DNA of 39,288 bases from Acinetobacter baretiae (lineage in GTDB: Bacteria; Pseudomonadota; Gammaproteobacteria; Pseudomonadales; Moraxellaceae), in contig NZ_VTDM01000026.1 in assembly GCF_015627105.1 (NCBI RefSeq), forward strand, positions 1-39,288, in the 5' to 3' direction. Below are positions 1-9,000 of this stretch, in pieces; within the stretch, counting starts at the first letter, position 1; every line of letters begins with the position of its first letter. Below the pieces are notes generated by a model that worked only from the letters and a program-made list of their open reading frames with translations, was not told where the DNA came from and ran no database searches. A program made the translations under genes and the position numbers.

Positions 1-2
1 AA

Positions 3-296
3 AATGTATATGGATTGCAAAAATATAAGCCCCATCCTAGATGGATAGAAAGTTATGGTTACGAGGATACAACAGATATATATGTTGGCTACAACAGCAA
101 AGGAGATGTGAGTACACTCATCACTTGTGACGATCGATCACAGTATCCAAAAGCACGCCATTGCAATCAGTGGTTTATTTTATCTGAAGATACGCATGTC
201 AATATAGATGTGCGTTATCAAGCGGTGCATTTAAAAGATTGGCAAATCATTCAAAGTAAAGTACTCAAGCAAATTAATCACTTAAAAGTTTTATAG
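3..296 (+). CDS. Hypothetical protein, 3' end only
   Basis: The reading frame is open from the window's left edge to a TAG at 294-296, so this is the C-terminal part of a longer protein; at least 97 residues are visible. A TTG at 15 is in frame but has no ribosome binding site, so I treat the gene as truncated by the window. The visible part is polar, with aromatic and Cys residues (CDDRSQYPKARHCNQWF) and a Lys-rich end. There is no membrane segment. I do not recognise the family. The stop is followed at once by the Shine-Dalgarno sequence of the next small gene, which suggests co-transcription. Confidence 0.55.
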   Translation, partial: NVYGLQKYKPHPRWIESYGYEDTTDIYVGYNSKGDVSTLITCDDRSQYPKARHCNQWFILSEDTHVNIDVRYQAVHLKDWQIIQSKVLKQINHLKVL

Positions 297-305
297 GGGA
301 ACAAT

Positions 306-414
306 ATGTCACGTCAAAACCTTGTATTTTCTTACGAAGTATAATTATCAAGGAGATAAATACACCGCAATTTGTTTAGATGGAACTGTAATTGTAAACC
401 CTAAATTCTATTGA
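306..414 (+). pseudogene. Small gene broken by a frameshift
   Basis: An ATG at 306 sits six bases after a strong GGGGA ribosome binding site that overlaps the previous stop. The frame gives MSRQNLVFSYEV and ends at 342-344. A one-base shift near 335 reopens the frame as TKYNYQGDKYTAICLDGTVI and runs on to TGA at 412-414. The good start signal plus protein-like sequence in two adjoining frames points to a recent single-base insertion in a gene of about 35 codons, or in the head of a longer decayed gene. The family is unknown. A sequencing error is the main alternative. Confidence 0.4.
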
Positions 415-494
415 AAATATGAGCAAAAATAAGGTGTTGCTTAATGTGCCAAAAATAAAATTGAATTTAAATGAATTATTGTTATTATGCAATT

Positions 495-536
495 ATATCG
501 TTATTTTGCGATACACTTATTGTTAAAATACGATAT
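495..536. promoter_or_regulatory. Candidate ArsR-type operator/promoter region
   Basis: Three related half-sites lie upstream of the ArsR-like gene: ATATCG at 495-500, CGATA at 509-513 and CGATAT at 531-536. The first and third are exact inverted repeats, and the first and second form a shorter dyad (TATCG/CGATA). ArsR-family repressors commonly bind A/T-rich dyads over their own promoters, so autoregulation is plausible. The site would cover the only promoter available to the regulator-reductase pair. This is inferred from symmetry and position. Confidence 0.35.
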
Positions 537-588
537 ATTAAAGGTCTTATCGCCTTATTTCTCTTTGATTCTTAAAAATGATGGTGTA

Positions 589-894
589 ATGGATATAAAT
601 TTAATCAGTAAAGCGTTAGCTCACCCTTTACGTCGGCAGATTTTATTGTGGTTAAAATACCCAGAACAATATTTTTCACAATTGAATGTATGTACTGAAA
701 GCAACAGTGTAGGCGTGTGTGCAGGACATATTGAAAAAAAAGGTCATGTTGCACAGTCAACCATGTCGAAGCATTTGGCGATATTACAAAATTCAGGTTT
801 GGTTGAGGTAAGAAAATATGGACAGTGGTCTTATTTTTCGAGGAATGAAGTAATCATTGAACAATATATCAATGATTTGAAAGATACGTTGTAA
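589..894 (+). CDS. ArsR-family winged-helix repressor
   Basis: A 101-residue regulator of the ArsR/SmtB type. The winged helix covers residues about 5-95, with the recognition helix in VAQSTMSKHLAILQNSGLVE (about 54-73) and the wing in VRKYGQWSYFSRNE. Two cysteines (C35, C44) lie in the loop before the recognition helix, not in the classical metal-binding ELCVCDL motif, so I would not call it an arsenic sensor. The frame could start at 487, but the extra 34 residues do not look like the family and would run through the candidate operator, so I chose ATG 589. A flavin reductase follows 32 bp downstream. In other bacteria such pairs sense reactive electrophiles or oxidants; the ligand here is unknown. 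Confidence 0.75.
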   Translation: MDINLISKALAHPLRRQILLWLKYPEQYFSQLNVCTESNSVGVCAGHIEKKGHVAQSTMSKHLAILQNSGLVEVRKYGQWSYFSRNEVIIEQYINDLKDTL

Positions 895-926
895 ATATAT
901 TTGAATAACTCTATGGAAAAAATACG

Positions 927-1997
927 ATGTCAATCTTAAATACTCCCTTAAAAATGGGTGATCTTGAACTCAAAAATCGCTTAGTTTTAGCACCACTAAC
1001 ACGCTCTAGAAGTAATAGCGAGCGTATTCCTACAGACGTGATGGTTGAATATTACCGTCAGCGTGCTAACGCGGGGCTAATGCTGACAGAAGCAACGGTA
1101 ATTTCTGAAGATGCTGTGGGATATAGCAATACTCCTGGCTTGTGGAATAGTGAGCAAGCGAAAGCATGGACACCTATTGTTCAAGCAGTACATGAACAAG
1201 GTGCAAAAATTTTTGCGCAATTGTGGCATGTTGGTCGAATTTCTGACCCTGAGTTTTTGTCAGGTCATATGCCTGTTGCACCAAGTGCCATACAACCTGA
1301 AGGGCATGTCAGTTTGTTGCGTCCAAAGCGCCCATATGTAACCCCACGAGCTCTAGCCGTTGAAGAAATTCAAGTCATTATCGCAAAATATAAACAAGCA
1401 GCACTGTTTGCAAAAGAAGCGGGTTTTGACGGTGTAGAATTACATGCAGCAAATGGTTATTTAATTGATCAGTTTTTACAAAGCGGTACAAATCAACGGA
1501 CAGACCAATATGGTGGAACATTAGAAAATCGAGCGCGTTTATTATTGGAAGTTGTTGATGTACTGATTGATGTGTGGGGCGCAGGCCGTGTAGGAGTACA
1601 TATTGCACCACGAGGTGATTCTCATGATATGCATGATGATCATCCAGTACAAACGTTTGGTTATGTGATGCAACAGCTCAGCCAACGACATATTGCATTT
1701 GTATTTGCACGAGAATATCAATCGGAAGACAGCATTAGCCCTGTATTGCGTCCACAGTTTAACGGGGTTTGGATTGCCAATGAAAAATTAACAGCATCTT
1801 CTGCAAACACATTGTTGGAAAATAAAAGTGCAGATGCGGTTGCATTTGGTCAATTATTTATTGCAAATCCAGATTTGCTTGAACGTTTAGAACATGATTT
1901 ACCACTGAATGAAGTCGATTTTAATACCTTATATCCGTCTAATGATGATCTAAATAAAGGCTATACAGACTATCCAACATTGAGCACTCATGGATAA
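927..1997 (+). CDS. NADH:flavin oxidoreductase, Old Yellow Enzyme family (NemA-like)
   Basis: A 356-residue FMN-dependent ene-reductase of the Old Yellow Enzyme/NemA class, close to the usual 350-370. These cytoplasmic enzymes use NAD(P)H to reduce activated alkenes, N-ethylmaleimide or nitro compounds. Visible marks are the N-terminal LKNRLVLAPLTRSRS strand and the substrate-binding pair H173/N176 with Y178 in ELHAANGYLIDQFL. The family signature NQRTDQYGGTLENRARLLLE follows, then FGQLFIANPDLLERL near the C-terminus, which binds the FMN phosphate. The His-Asn pair is as in yeast OYE; E. coli NemA has His-His. It probably forms an operon with the ArsR-like repressor upstream. The exact substrate cannot be read from sequence. 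Confidence 0.88.
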   Translation: MSILNTPLKMGDLELKNRLVLAPLTRSRSNSERIPTDVMVEYYRQRANAGLMLTEATVISEDAVGYSNTPGLWNSEQAKAWTPIVQAVHEQGAKIFAQLWHVGRISDPEFLSGHMPVAPSAIQPEGHVSLLRPKRPYVTPRALAVEEIQVIIAKYKQAALFAKEAGFDGVELHAANGYLIDQFLQSGTNQRTDQYGGTLENRARLLLEVVDVLIDVWGAGRVGVHIAPRGDSHDMHDDHPVQTFGYVMQQLSQRHIAFVFAREYQSEDSISPVLRPQFNGVWIANEKLTASSANTLLENKSADAVAFGQLFIANPDLLERLEHDLPLNEVDFNTLYPSNDDLNKGYTDYPTLSTHG

Positions 1998-2006
1998 ATA
2001 GACCTT

Positions 2007-2035
2007 TGCAAACGCCTAGATCATAGGCGTTTGCA
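2007..2035 (+). terminator. Hairpin after the reductase gene
   Basis: A perfect 12-bp inverted repeat (arms 2007-2018 and 2024-2035, core GCAAACGCCTA) has a 5-nt loop and lies 10 bp after the reductase stop. No T-run follows, so it may act as a weak or factor-assisted terminator or as a 3'-end stabiliser. Confidence 0.55.
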
Positions 2036-2119
2036 TCAAGTGCTCAATTAAAAAACAGCACTTTCTTCGATTAGATTGTTTTATACTAGTGTTTATTTGC
2101 TGTTGCTATAGGATCTGTC

Positions 2120-3406
2120 TTGCGCCCTCCGTTTTGGTATCACATGGCTTTAACATTTATTCAGCCATTATATCGCTCTCGAATCAAAAAAAGAGCAGTA
2201 CACGCTCAAGCATTACAACAAGAATTGTCTGAACGATTCGGTCCTTTTACTGCACCAAAACATATACAGAGTCTTTGGTTTCATGCTGTATCTGTGGGGG
2301 AAACCAATGCAGCTCAGCCTTTAATTGAGCACTATTTAGCACAAGGCCAAACCGTTTTGGTGACTAATACAACCAAAACAGGGCAAGCGAGAGCCAAAGC
2401 ATTGTTTGAGGATAAATATCCTGAACACTTTCAAGCCGTTTTTCTACCTGCCGATTTGCGTCAAAATATTCTACAGTTTTTAGCCGTGTATCAGCCTAAA
2501 CTTGTGTTGCTCATGGAAACCGAATTATGGCCAAATTTGTTGTCTTGTTTGCATGAACAAGGCATTGCAACGTTATTGCTCAATGCTCGTTTATCTGCAA
2601 AATCTGCCCAAGGTTATGCCCGTTTTAAACGTTTAACCCAACCCATGTTACAGCAGTTAAGTTGGATTGCTGCCCAAGATCAAGCAACCTTACAGCGCTT
2701 TGAAACATTGGGGAAAGATGTACACACGATGCAAGTGATGGGCAATATTAAATTTGATATTCATGCACCCACGTGGGTTGCTTCTACTGCTCATGATTTA
2801 TATGCACAATGGCAATTAAAACAACGCAAAGTTCTTGTTCTTGCAAGTACACATGCACCTGAAGAACAGACTATTTTGCATGCCTTAAGTCAGTATTTAA
2901 AACAAGATCCAAGTATATTGTGCATTGTTGTACCAAGACACCCAGAGCGTTTTACCTCTGTTGCTTTAGAGATACAACAGTTGGGGCTGACTATGAAAAA
3001 ACGTAGTTTAAACCAAGCCGTCGATCTCGATACTCAAGTCTATTTGGCAGATAGCATGGGTGAATTATGGTTGTGGTATGCTTTGGCCGATGTGGCTTAT
3101 GTTGGAGGTTCATTGAACGAGCCCGGGGGCGGACATAATATTTTAGAACCCATAGCACTTGGTGTCGCTACGATACTTGGCAAAAACTATTTTAACTTTC
3201 AAACCATAGTCGATGAGTTTGTTGCCCAACACGCGGTAGAGATTGTTGATACAGCCACACACACGGCTGAGCGTTTAATGTATCTGTCACAGCATCAAGC
3301 TGCACGCAATACGATGGTGTTACAAGCCAATGCAGTATTTGAGCAAAATCAAGGTGCTTTACAACGCCATATTGCCTTAATTGATCGGTTTTTATCCAAA
3401 GCATGA
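2120..3406 (+). CDS. waaA: 3-deoxy-D-manno-octulosonic acid (Kdo) transferase
   Basis: A 428-residue GT30 glycosyltransferase that adds Kdo from CMP-Kdo to lipid A precursor at the inner face of the inner membrane, the first core step of lipopolysaccharide or lipooligosaccharide synthesis. The N-terminus is a short membrane-associating segment. Catalytic E61 lies in HAVSVGETNAAQPLIEHY. Other family blocks are LMETELWPNLL, NARLSAKSAQGYARFK, PRHPERF and the nucleotide-binding GGSLNEPGGGHNILEP near residue 335. The start is TTG 2120, supported by AGGA seven bases upstream; an in-frame ATG at 2144 would remove conserved N-terminal residues. The stop overlaps the rsmE start by 4 bp, giving translational coupling. 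Confidence 0.95.
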   Translation: MRPPFWYHMALTFIQPLYRSRIKKRAVHAQALQQELSERFGPFTAPKHIQSLWFHAVSVGETNAAQPLIEHYLAQGQTVLVTNTTKTGQARAKALFEDKYPEHFQAVFLPADLRQNILQFLAVYQPKLVLLMETELWPNLLSCLHEQGIATLLLNARLSAKSAQGYARFKRLTQPMLQQLSWIAAQDQATLQRFETLGKDVHTMQVMGNIKFDIHAPTWVASTAHDLYAQWQLKQRKVLVLASTHAPEEQTILHALSQYLKQDPSILCIVVPRHPERFTSVALEIQQLGLTMKKRSLNQAVDLDTQVYLADSMGELWLWYALADVAYVGGSLNEPGGGHNILEPIALGVATILGKNYFNFQTIVDEFVAQHAVEIVDTATHTAERLMYLSQHQAARNTMVLQANAVFEQNQGALQRHIALIDRFLSKA

Positions 3407-4107
3407 ATATTGTTCTTTTACCGAAAAATACTCAAATCAAATCCACTTTAACCATCAATGAACCTCGACAAGTTCAGCATATTCAAAACCATTTGAAATT
3501 ACATGTGGGTGATACGCTAAAAATAGGAATTCGAGATGGACAGCGTTATTTAACACGAGTGATTGCATTACATAAAGATACGGTCGACGTATGTATTTTA
3601 ACCGCTCAAACCATACCTGAAAAACGTAAAATTACTTTAATTTTAGCCCTACCTAGACCTAAAGTTTTACGTCGTATCATCGTGGATGCGGTCACGCTTG
3701 GGGTAGAGCATATTATTTTATTGCATAGTTACCGTGTTGATAAAAGCTATTGGCAAAGTCCATTGTTAACGCAAATTGATGACTATATTACGCTTGGTTT
3801 AGAGCAAGCAGGAGATACGGTTGCGCCACAAGTACAGTTATATCGGCGTTTTAAGCCTTTTGTTGAAGATATATTGCCTGAACTTATGTGTGATGATCGT
3901 GCTGTATATGTAGCTCATCCATACGCTGAACAGACGCATCAACAGATGAATGAACCATGTTGCTTGGTGATTGGCCCTGAAGGTGGGTTTATTGAGTATG
4001 AGATTGAGTTATTTAAAAAAAACGGCTGCCAAATAATGAGTTTAGGCAACCGAATTTTACGCACTGAAACCGCTATCCCTTATATTTTAGGGGCTTTATC
4101 GATTTAA
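3403..4107 (+). CDS. rsmE: 16S rRNA (uracil-1498-N3)-methyltransferase
   Basis: A 234-residue SPOUT-class methyltransferase that methylates U1498 of 16S rRNA with S-adenosylmethionine. An N-terminal PUA-like domain (about 1-70) is followed by the trefoil-knot catalytic domain. Diagnostic pieces are LGLEQAGDTVAPQV (the family usually has EQ followed by a polar stretch), LVIGPEGGFIEYEIELF with GPEGG at 191-195, and the knot motif SLGNRILRTETAIPYILGAL at the C-terminus. The ATG overlaps the waaA stop (ATGA), so the two are co-translated. The 3' end overlaps the convergent mscS-like gene by 4 bp, so no terminator fits between them. Confidence 0.95.
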   Translation: MNIVLLPKNTQIKSTLTINEPRQVQHIQNHLKLHVGDTLKIGIRDGQRYLTRVIALHKDTVDVCILTAQTIPEKRKITLILALPRPKVLRRIIVDAVTLGVEHIILLHSYRVDKSYWQSPLLTQIDDYITLGLEQAGDTVAPQVQLYRRFKPFVEDILPELMCDDRAVYVAHPYAEQTHQQMNEPCCLVIGPEGGFIEYEIELFKKNGCQIMSLGNRILRTETAIPYILGALSI

Positions 4108-5027
4108 GCATGTGGAGTTTGTGAAATTTGCTCTTGAATTGGGTAAGGAATACTAATGCCGTGTTTGTTAAACTCAAGCACAATTTGTTCTTGAATTTCA
4201 CTGGCTGAAGTTAAAGTGTTTGTTTTAGTGGTATCAATCCACCAGCGAATATTTAAATTAATGGCAAAATCACCCAATGCGGTAACATTGACCAAACTTG
4301 CAGGTTGATTTAAAACATTCTTATGCGCTTGTAATATATTTGTGACGACCTCTTTTGCTCTGTGAACATCGTCTTCATAACCAATTCCCACGTTGACTTC
4401 ACAACGGCGTTGGGTATATGCAGTAACAACAGTAATCGAACTTGTATATACAGTGGCATTTGGAATCACAAGGCGACGACCATCATAAGAGCGTAAGGTT
4501 GTTGCTCGAATTTGAATATCTTCAACGGTACCTTCAAGCCCATTACACACAATGGCATCGCCAATACGGAAGGGTTCACCAAGCAGAATTAAAATGCCTG
4601 AAAGTAGGTTTTGGAAAATATCTTTAAATGCAAAACCAATGGCCACCGAACCAATTCCGAGTGCGCTCATCAATTGTCCCGGTGAAAAACCAGGAATGGC
4701 AATCACTAACGCAATCAAAAATCCAAAAAATACAATAAATGTACTACCGACTCGGTTGAGGACTAAAACAAGGTTTTGTTTTGCATACGGTCGATTTGAT
4801 AGTGCGCGAACCACAAACAGTTTAAAAAATTTGGATAAAAACCAAAAAATAATAAAGACAATAATGGCAATACAAAGATAAGGTACGCGTTCCCAAAAGC
4901 CTGCCACAATTTTATCTATGGTTTGGTAGGCATCATGGTATTTACTGTTTTCATTAAAGATGGCTTGTGTCTGTGCACTGACATTGTGGGCAAGGTTTGC
5001 CACCGAATTTGTTTTTTCTTCTGCCAC
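4104..5027 (-). CDS. Small-conductance mechanosensitive channel, MscS family
   Basis: A 307-residue inner-membrane channel that opens under membrane tension to release solutes on hypo-osmotic shock. Three hydrophobic segments span about residues 45-150. The pore-lining third helix is the Gly/Ala-rich QLMSALGIGSVAIGFAFKDI, followed by the MscS beta-domain signature LLSGILILLGEPFRIGDAI and GTVEDIQIRATTLRSYDGR. The C-terminal alpha/beta domain ends at PYPIQEQ. The frame also offers TTG 5033, but only three bases separate it from GGGA; GTG 5027 has GGGA at normal spacing, so I prefer it. It is a single-domain MscS, not one of the long MscK/MscM forms. Confidence 0.9.
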   Translation of the reverse strand: MAEEKTNSVANLAHNVSAQTQAIFNENSKYHDAYQTIDKIVAGFWERVPYLCIAIIVFIIFWFLSKFFKLFVVRALSNRPYAKQNLVLVLNRVGSTFIVFFGFLIALVIAIPGFSPGQLMSALGIGSVAIGFAFKDIFQNLLSGILILLGEPFRIGDAIVCNGLEGTVEDIQIRATTLRSYDGRRLVIPNATVYTSSITVVTAYTQRRCEVNVGIGYEDDVHRAKEVVTNILQAHKNVLNQPASLVNVTALGDFAINLNIRWWIDTTKTNTLTSASEIQEQIVLEFNKHGISIPYPIQEQISQTPHA

Positions 5028-5370
5028 GGTCAAGTTCCCGAAAAATTAAAGTAACATTGTGCCTTAAACTCTGAATAAATTTAAATAGTTAATTACAAAA
5101 TGCTGTGAAAATAACCATGGTGTATACGTTTTTGATGATGCGTTAAAAAAAGATGGGTTGTCATTGTGAAGAGGGTGGTTTTGTCTCAATATTGAGTTTT
5201 AAGTCCATGTTTTTGTTGTATTCAGCCATGAAATTGATTTTTATGATTAAAAAAAATTAAAAAAACAAATATCGCATAAGAAAAAAATGTAATATTCAGG
5301 GTATGAAGTAAACTCTTTGATCAGAACATGAATATGACTGATCATTTTTAATAGGTATGGCTAAGCGCTT
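5028..5370. other. Intergenic region between divergent mscS-like and crbR-like genes
   Basis: About 340 bp with no credible reading frame on either strand. It is A/T-rich with several A-runs (5250-5290). It must hold the promoters of both flanking genes. The one clear element is the dyad at 5318-5344, listed separately. I saw no hairpin typical of a terminator or riboswitch. Confidence 0.6.
5318..5344. promoter_or_regulatory. TGATCAG/CTGATCA dyad before the response regulator gene
   Basis: Perfect 7-bp inverted repeats, TGATCAG at 5318-5324 and CTGATCA at 5338-5344, are separated by 13 bp, so their centres are 20 bp (two helical turns) apart. The second arm ends 26 bp before the start codon. 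The spacing suits a dimeric regulator on one face of the helix. A T-run follows the second arm, so a weak hairpin terminator or attenuator is the alternative. Confidence 0.35.
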
Positions 5371-6021
5371 ATGAATATATTAATCGTTGATGATCACCCA
5401 TTATTTCGCCATGCGCTCATTCAGGCTGTGCGTCAGGGCTTTCCATTGGCGCAAATTAAAGAAACGGCGACAGTGAAAGAGTTTTATGCCTACTTAGAAA
5501 GTGGTGCAGAACCAGATTTGGTGTTGCTTGATTTAAATTTACCGGGTGCATCTGGTTTCTCTGCATTGGTGCATGTACGTGCGCAGTATCCGAGTATTCC
5601 AATTATTGTGGTATCTGCACATGAAGAGGTGAGTATTATTCATCGTGCCATGACACATGGTGCAATGGGGTATATTCCAAAATCGGCAAATCCACATTTA
5701 ATTACCGAGGCCATACAGGCTGTATCTGAAGGTGACTTATGGTTACCACCTAATTTACCTCATCATAATCATGTTGAAGTATGTACTGCCGATGAAACTG
5801 CACTGGCTGCCCGTATTCAGTCGCTGACCCCACAACAATTCAGAGTACTGATGATGGTCGCTGAAGGACTGCTCAATAAACAAATTGCCTATGAATTAGA
5901 TGTGTCAGAAGCGACGATTAAAGCGCATGTGACGGCTATTTTTAGAAAATTGAATGTACAGAATCGAACACAAGCTGTGCTTGCAATCAGTGTGCTGAAC
6001 ATTCAAGACAAAAAAATGTAA
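5371..6021 (+). CDS. LuxR/NarL-type response regulator, CrbR/ErdR-like
   Basis: A 216-residue two-component regulator. The receiver domain (1-120) has the acidic pair D7/D8, phospho-acceptor D54 in LVLLDLNLPG, S82 in place of the common Thr, and K104. A LuxR-type helix-turn-helix (about 152-205) reads LTPQQFRVLMMVAEGLLNKQ and then YELDVSEATIKAHVTAIFRK. It lies tail-to-tail, 14 bp from a kinase with an SLC5 transporter head. That combination matches CrbS-CrbR (MxtR-ErdR), which activates acetyl-CoA synthetase and acetate use in Vibrio and Pseudomonas. The target here is inferred from that architecture. The gene has a weak ribosome binding site. Confidence 0.85.
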   Translation: MNILIVDDHPLFRHALIQAVRQGFPLAQIKETATVKEFYAYLESGAEPDLVLLDLNLPGASGFSALVHVRAQYPSIPIIVVSAHEEVSIIHRAMTHGAMGYIPKSANPHLITEAIQAVSEGDLWLPPNLPHHNHVEVCTADETALAARIQSLTPQQFRVLMMVAEGLLNKQIAYELDVSEATIKAHVTAIFRKLNVQNRTQAVLAISVLNIQDKKM

Positions 6022-6035
6022 TTCGATATTAATAT

Positions 6036-9000
6036 TTAATCAAATTTGAGTCCAGACAGCCAAGCTCGCATTGATGCGGGCTTGAGTGGTTTTTTAAGTA
6101 AAGTAATCTGCTGTTGTTTCAGCTTTTGTGGTAGATCTGGATCAGAGTCTGCGGTAATGAGTGCAACAGCCACCTGTGATTGACGGTTTTTTTCAATAAA
6201 ATCTAAGCCACGTTTATTTTGATTTAAATGTTGGTCAATGAGCCACACTTCAATACGATGTTGCCGAATCAACTGTTCTGCTTCTTCAGGTTCTCTAGCT
6301 TTGTAGACACGATGTCCCCATTTTGTGAGTAAAGTGAGCATACCTTCTAAAATGGCTTCATCATTGTCTAAACATAAAATATTGTAGCAAGCATTATGCG
6401 TGACTGTACGTGCCATTGGTTGTGTGTTGGCTTTAGGGGGGGCTGTAAGTGGAACTTCAACCATAAAGCATGAACCATGCGCTAACGTGGAGTAAACATA
6501 TACCGGGTAATCAAGCATACGTGTCATACGTTGCACGATGGCTAGTCCAAGTCCAAGGCCTTGTTCTCCCCAAGGAGAAGTATGGCCACATCGCTCGAAC
6601 TCTTGAAATAGTTTAATTCGCTGAGCTTCTGCAATGCCGGGGCCTGTGTCCCACACGCCAATACGAATGTGGTTGGCTCTTGAAGCGGAGCGCAATACAC
6701 CCACAATGACTTTACCACGTGCTGTGTACCGTAAGGCATTACTCACAAAGTTTTGAATAATACGACGAATCCACTGTTGATCTGTATCAATCCAAAACTG
6801 TGCATCATGCACTTTAAATTGAATATTTCGCTGTGCTGCAATAGATTTAAATTGCATTTCTAGATCGCTGAGTAAATCGTGTAATGGGTAGGCCTGACGT
6901 TGTGGTTGAATGCTTGCACCTTCTAAGCGTGCAATATCAAGTAGTGCAGACAACATACTTTCTGCGCCATGTAAAGCACGGTCGAGCTGTTGTAGAGTAT
7001 GCTGATCTTCAGGCGTATGAACACTTTGTTCTAGTGCTGTACTAAATAAACGTGCTGCATGCATCGGTTGTAATAAATCGTGGCTTGCCGCAGCAATAAA
7101 TCGACTTTTAGATAAATTTGCCGTATCTGCTTGTTGTCTTGCAAGCTTTTGCTCCGCTAAGGCATCGGCCAGTTGTTGCGTACGATCTTGTACTCTGGCT
7201 TCGAGTATGGCTTCATTTTCCCTAAAGGCGGTAATGTCGGCAAATGTGGCAACGAAGCCTCCGCCTCGAATGGCATTTCCACGAATTTGAATGACTCGGC
7301 CATCTTTTCTGACACGTTCAAATTCATGCGCACTTCCAACTTGCATCCAATGAATTCGTTTTCTGACATGCTCTTCAACTGATCCTGGCCCACAATCTCC
7401 ACGCATGGCATTGTAGCGAATCAGATCTGCAATTGGACAGCCAACATAAATCAATTCTTTGGGGTAATCAAACAATTTAATATACTGTGTATTCCAAGCG
7501 ACAAGGCACATGTTTTTATCAACAACACTGACCCCTTGAGTCATATGATTAATCATGGTCATGAGTAAGTTTTGATGAAAACGTTGCCACTGTGATGCTT
7601 GGTCTAAAATGTTAGCGACCTGCGCAACGCCTAAACCATTATGTGCTAAAGCCGTTTTTAATAAGGTTCGTGCCGATGCTGCACCAATACTGCTGGCAAG
7701 ATATTGTTCGGTGAAGTTCCACCACATACCATTGGCCACTTGGTTGGTATTTAAAATCAGTGCATTATGTTTGCAAAATTGTTGAAATGCTCGTTTTGTA
7801 TTGTCTTCACCTGTAATTCGACTCGCTAGTGTTAATAGATCACCTATTTTGAGTCGGGCACCATCTTGATGAGTATAAAAAGAGTCGCTCGGTTGCGTAG
7901 ATGTTTGAAGTTTTTGATCGTAATAAAAAAAACTTTCTGCCTGAATTTGTTCTGCTACGCTCGGTCTATAAAGACGAGAAATCCAAATATAAAAGACAAT
8001 ATTTAAACCTAAAGACCAAATAACGCCATGAGTGAGTGGTGATAAATATTCAAAACCCAGTATTGCTTCAGGACGTAATAAATAAATCCCAAATAAACCA
8101 TCGTTTAATAGGGAAGAGTGGTCGTGTGGAGTATTCAAAAAAACATATTTGATCAGCGTGGGAATGAATAGGGTATATGTCCACAGTAAAAATCCTGCGG
8201 TCAGGCCTGCATAGACCCCACGCTTACTACCACTACGCCAATACAAACCACCAATAAGAGCAGGAGCAAATTGTGCCACGGCACTAAATGCCAATAAACC
8301 TAAAACAGACAATTGAGTGACGTTGTCAAAGACATGATAAAACGAAAAACCAAGAAGCATCACAAAAACAATGCAAAGACGGCGCGCAATTTTGAGTACA
8401 GCAGGCAGTTTGTTATTGTGCCGTGAGATTACGCCAAAACGCCACAAGGCAGGCATAATTAAGTCATTACTCAACATGGTGGAAATTGCAACAGAAGACA
8501 CCAATAACATGCCTGTCGATGCAGAAAAACCACCTAGAAATGCCAATAAAGACAACCATTCATTTTGATAACTTAATGGTAAAGTTAATACAGCCAAATC
8601 ACCGATACCAATGTGCTCATATTGATGGTGTAATGCCCAACTTGCGATGGGGAAAATAGCGATTGCAGTGATAATAAGATAGGCTGAAAACCATTTTCTT
8701 GCGCCTTTAATATGTGTTTCATCACGAAGTTCCACTACACCAACATGAAATTGCCGAGGTAAACAAAACATGGCCAGTGCGGCTAAGATGGTTTGTACCC
8801 AAAAACTACTAGGTAGCCCAACATTTTGAATATGGCTATATTGTTGTTTTAAATCATGGCTAATTTGAGGCAAACTTTGTGGGTCTTGTACAATAAAAAA
8901 GATGGCCACACACAATAAAGCGACCAATTTGACAAAAGATTCGACAGCCACTGCAAGCATCAGGCCACCATGTTGTTCGGTATTTGAAATTTGTCGAGTA

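Noticed and set aside
487..588. Upstream extension of the ArsR-like protein
   Set aside because: The added 34 residues are hydrophobic and unlike the family, and the start lies in the candidate operator; ATG 589 gives a normal-length regulator.
4552..4881. 109-codon frame antisense to the MscS-like gene
   Set aside because: It lies fully within a clear MscS gene on the other strand, and its sequence mirrors the codon pattern of that gene.
5318..5344. Rho-independent terminator at the TGATCAG dyad
   Set aside because: The 7-bp arms are A/T-rich with a 13-nt loop and lie just before a start codon with no plus-strand gene upstream to terminate; an operator is more likely.
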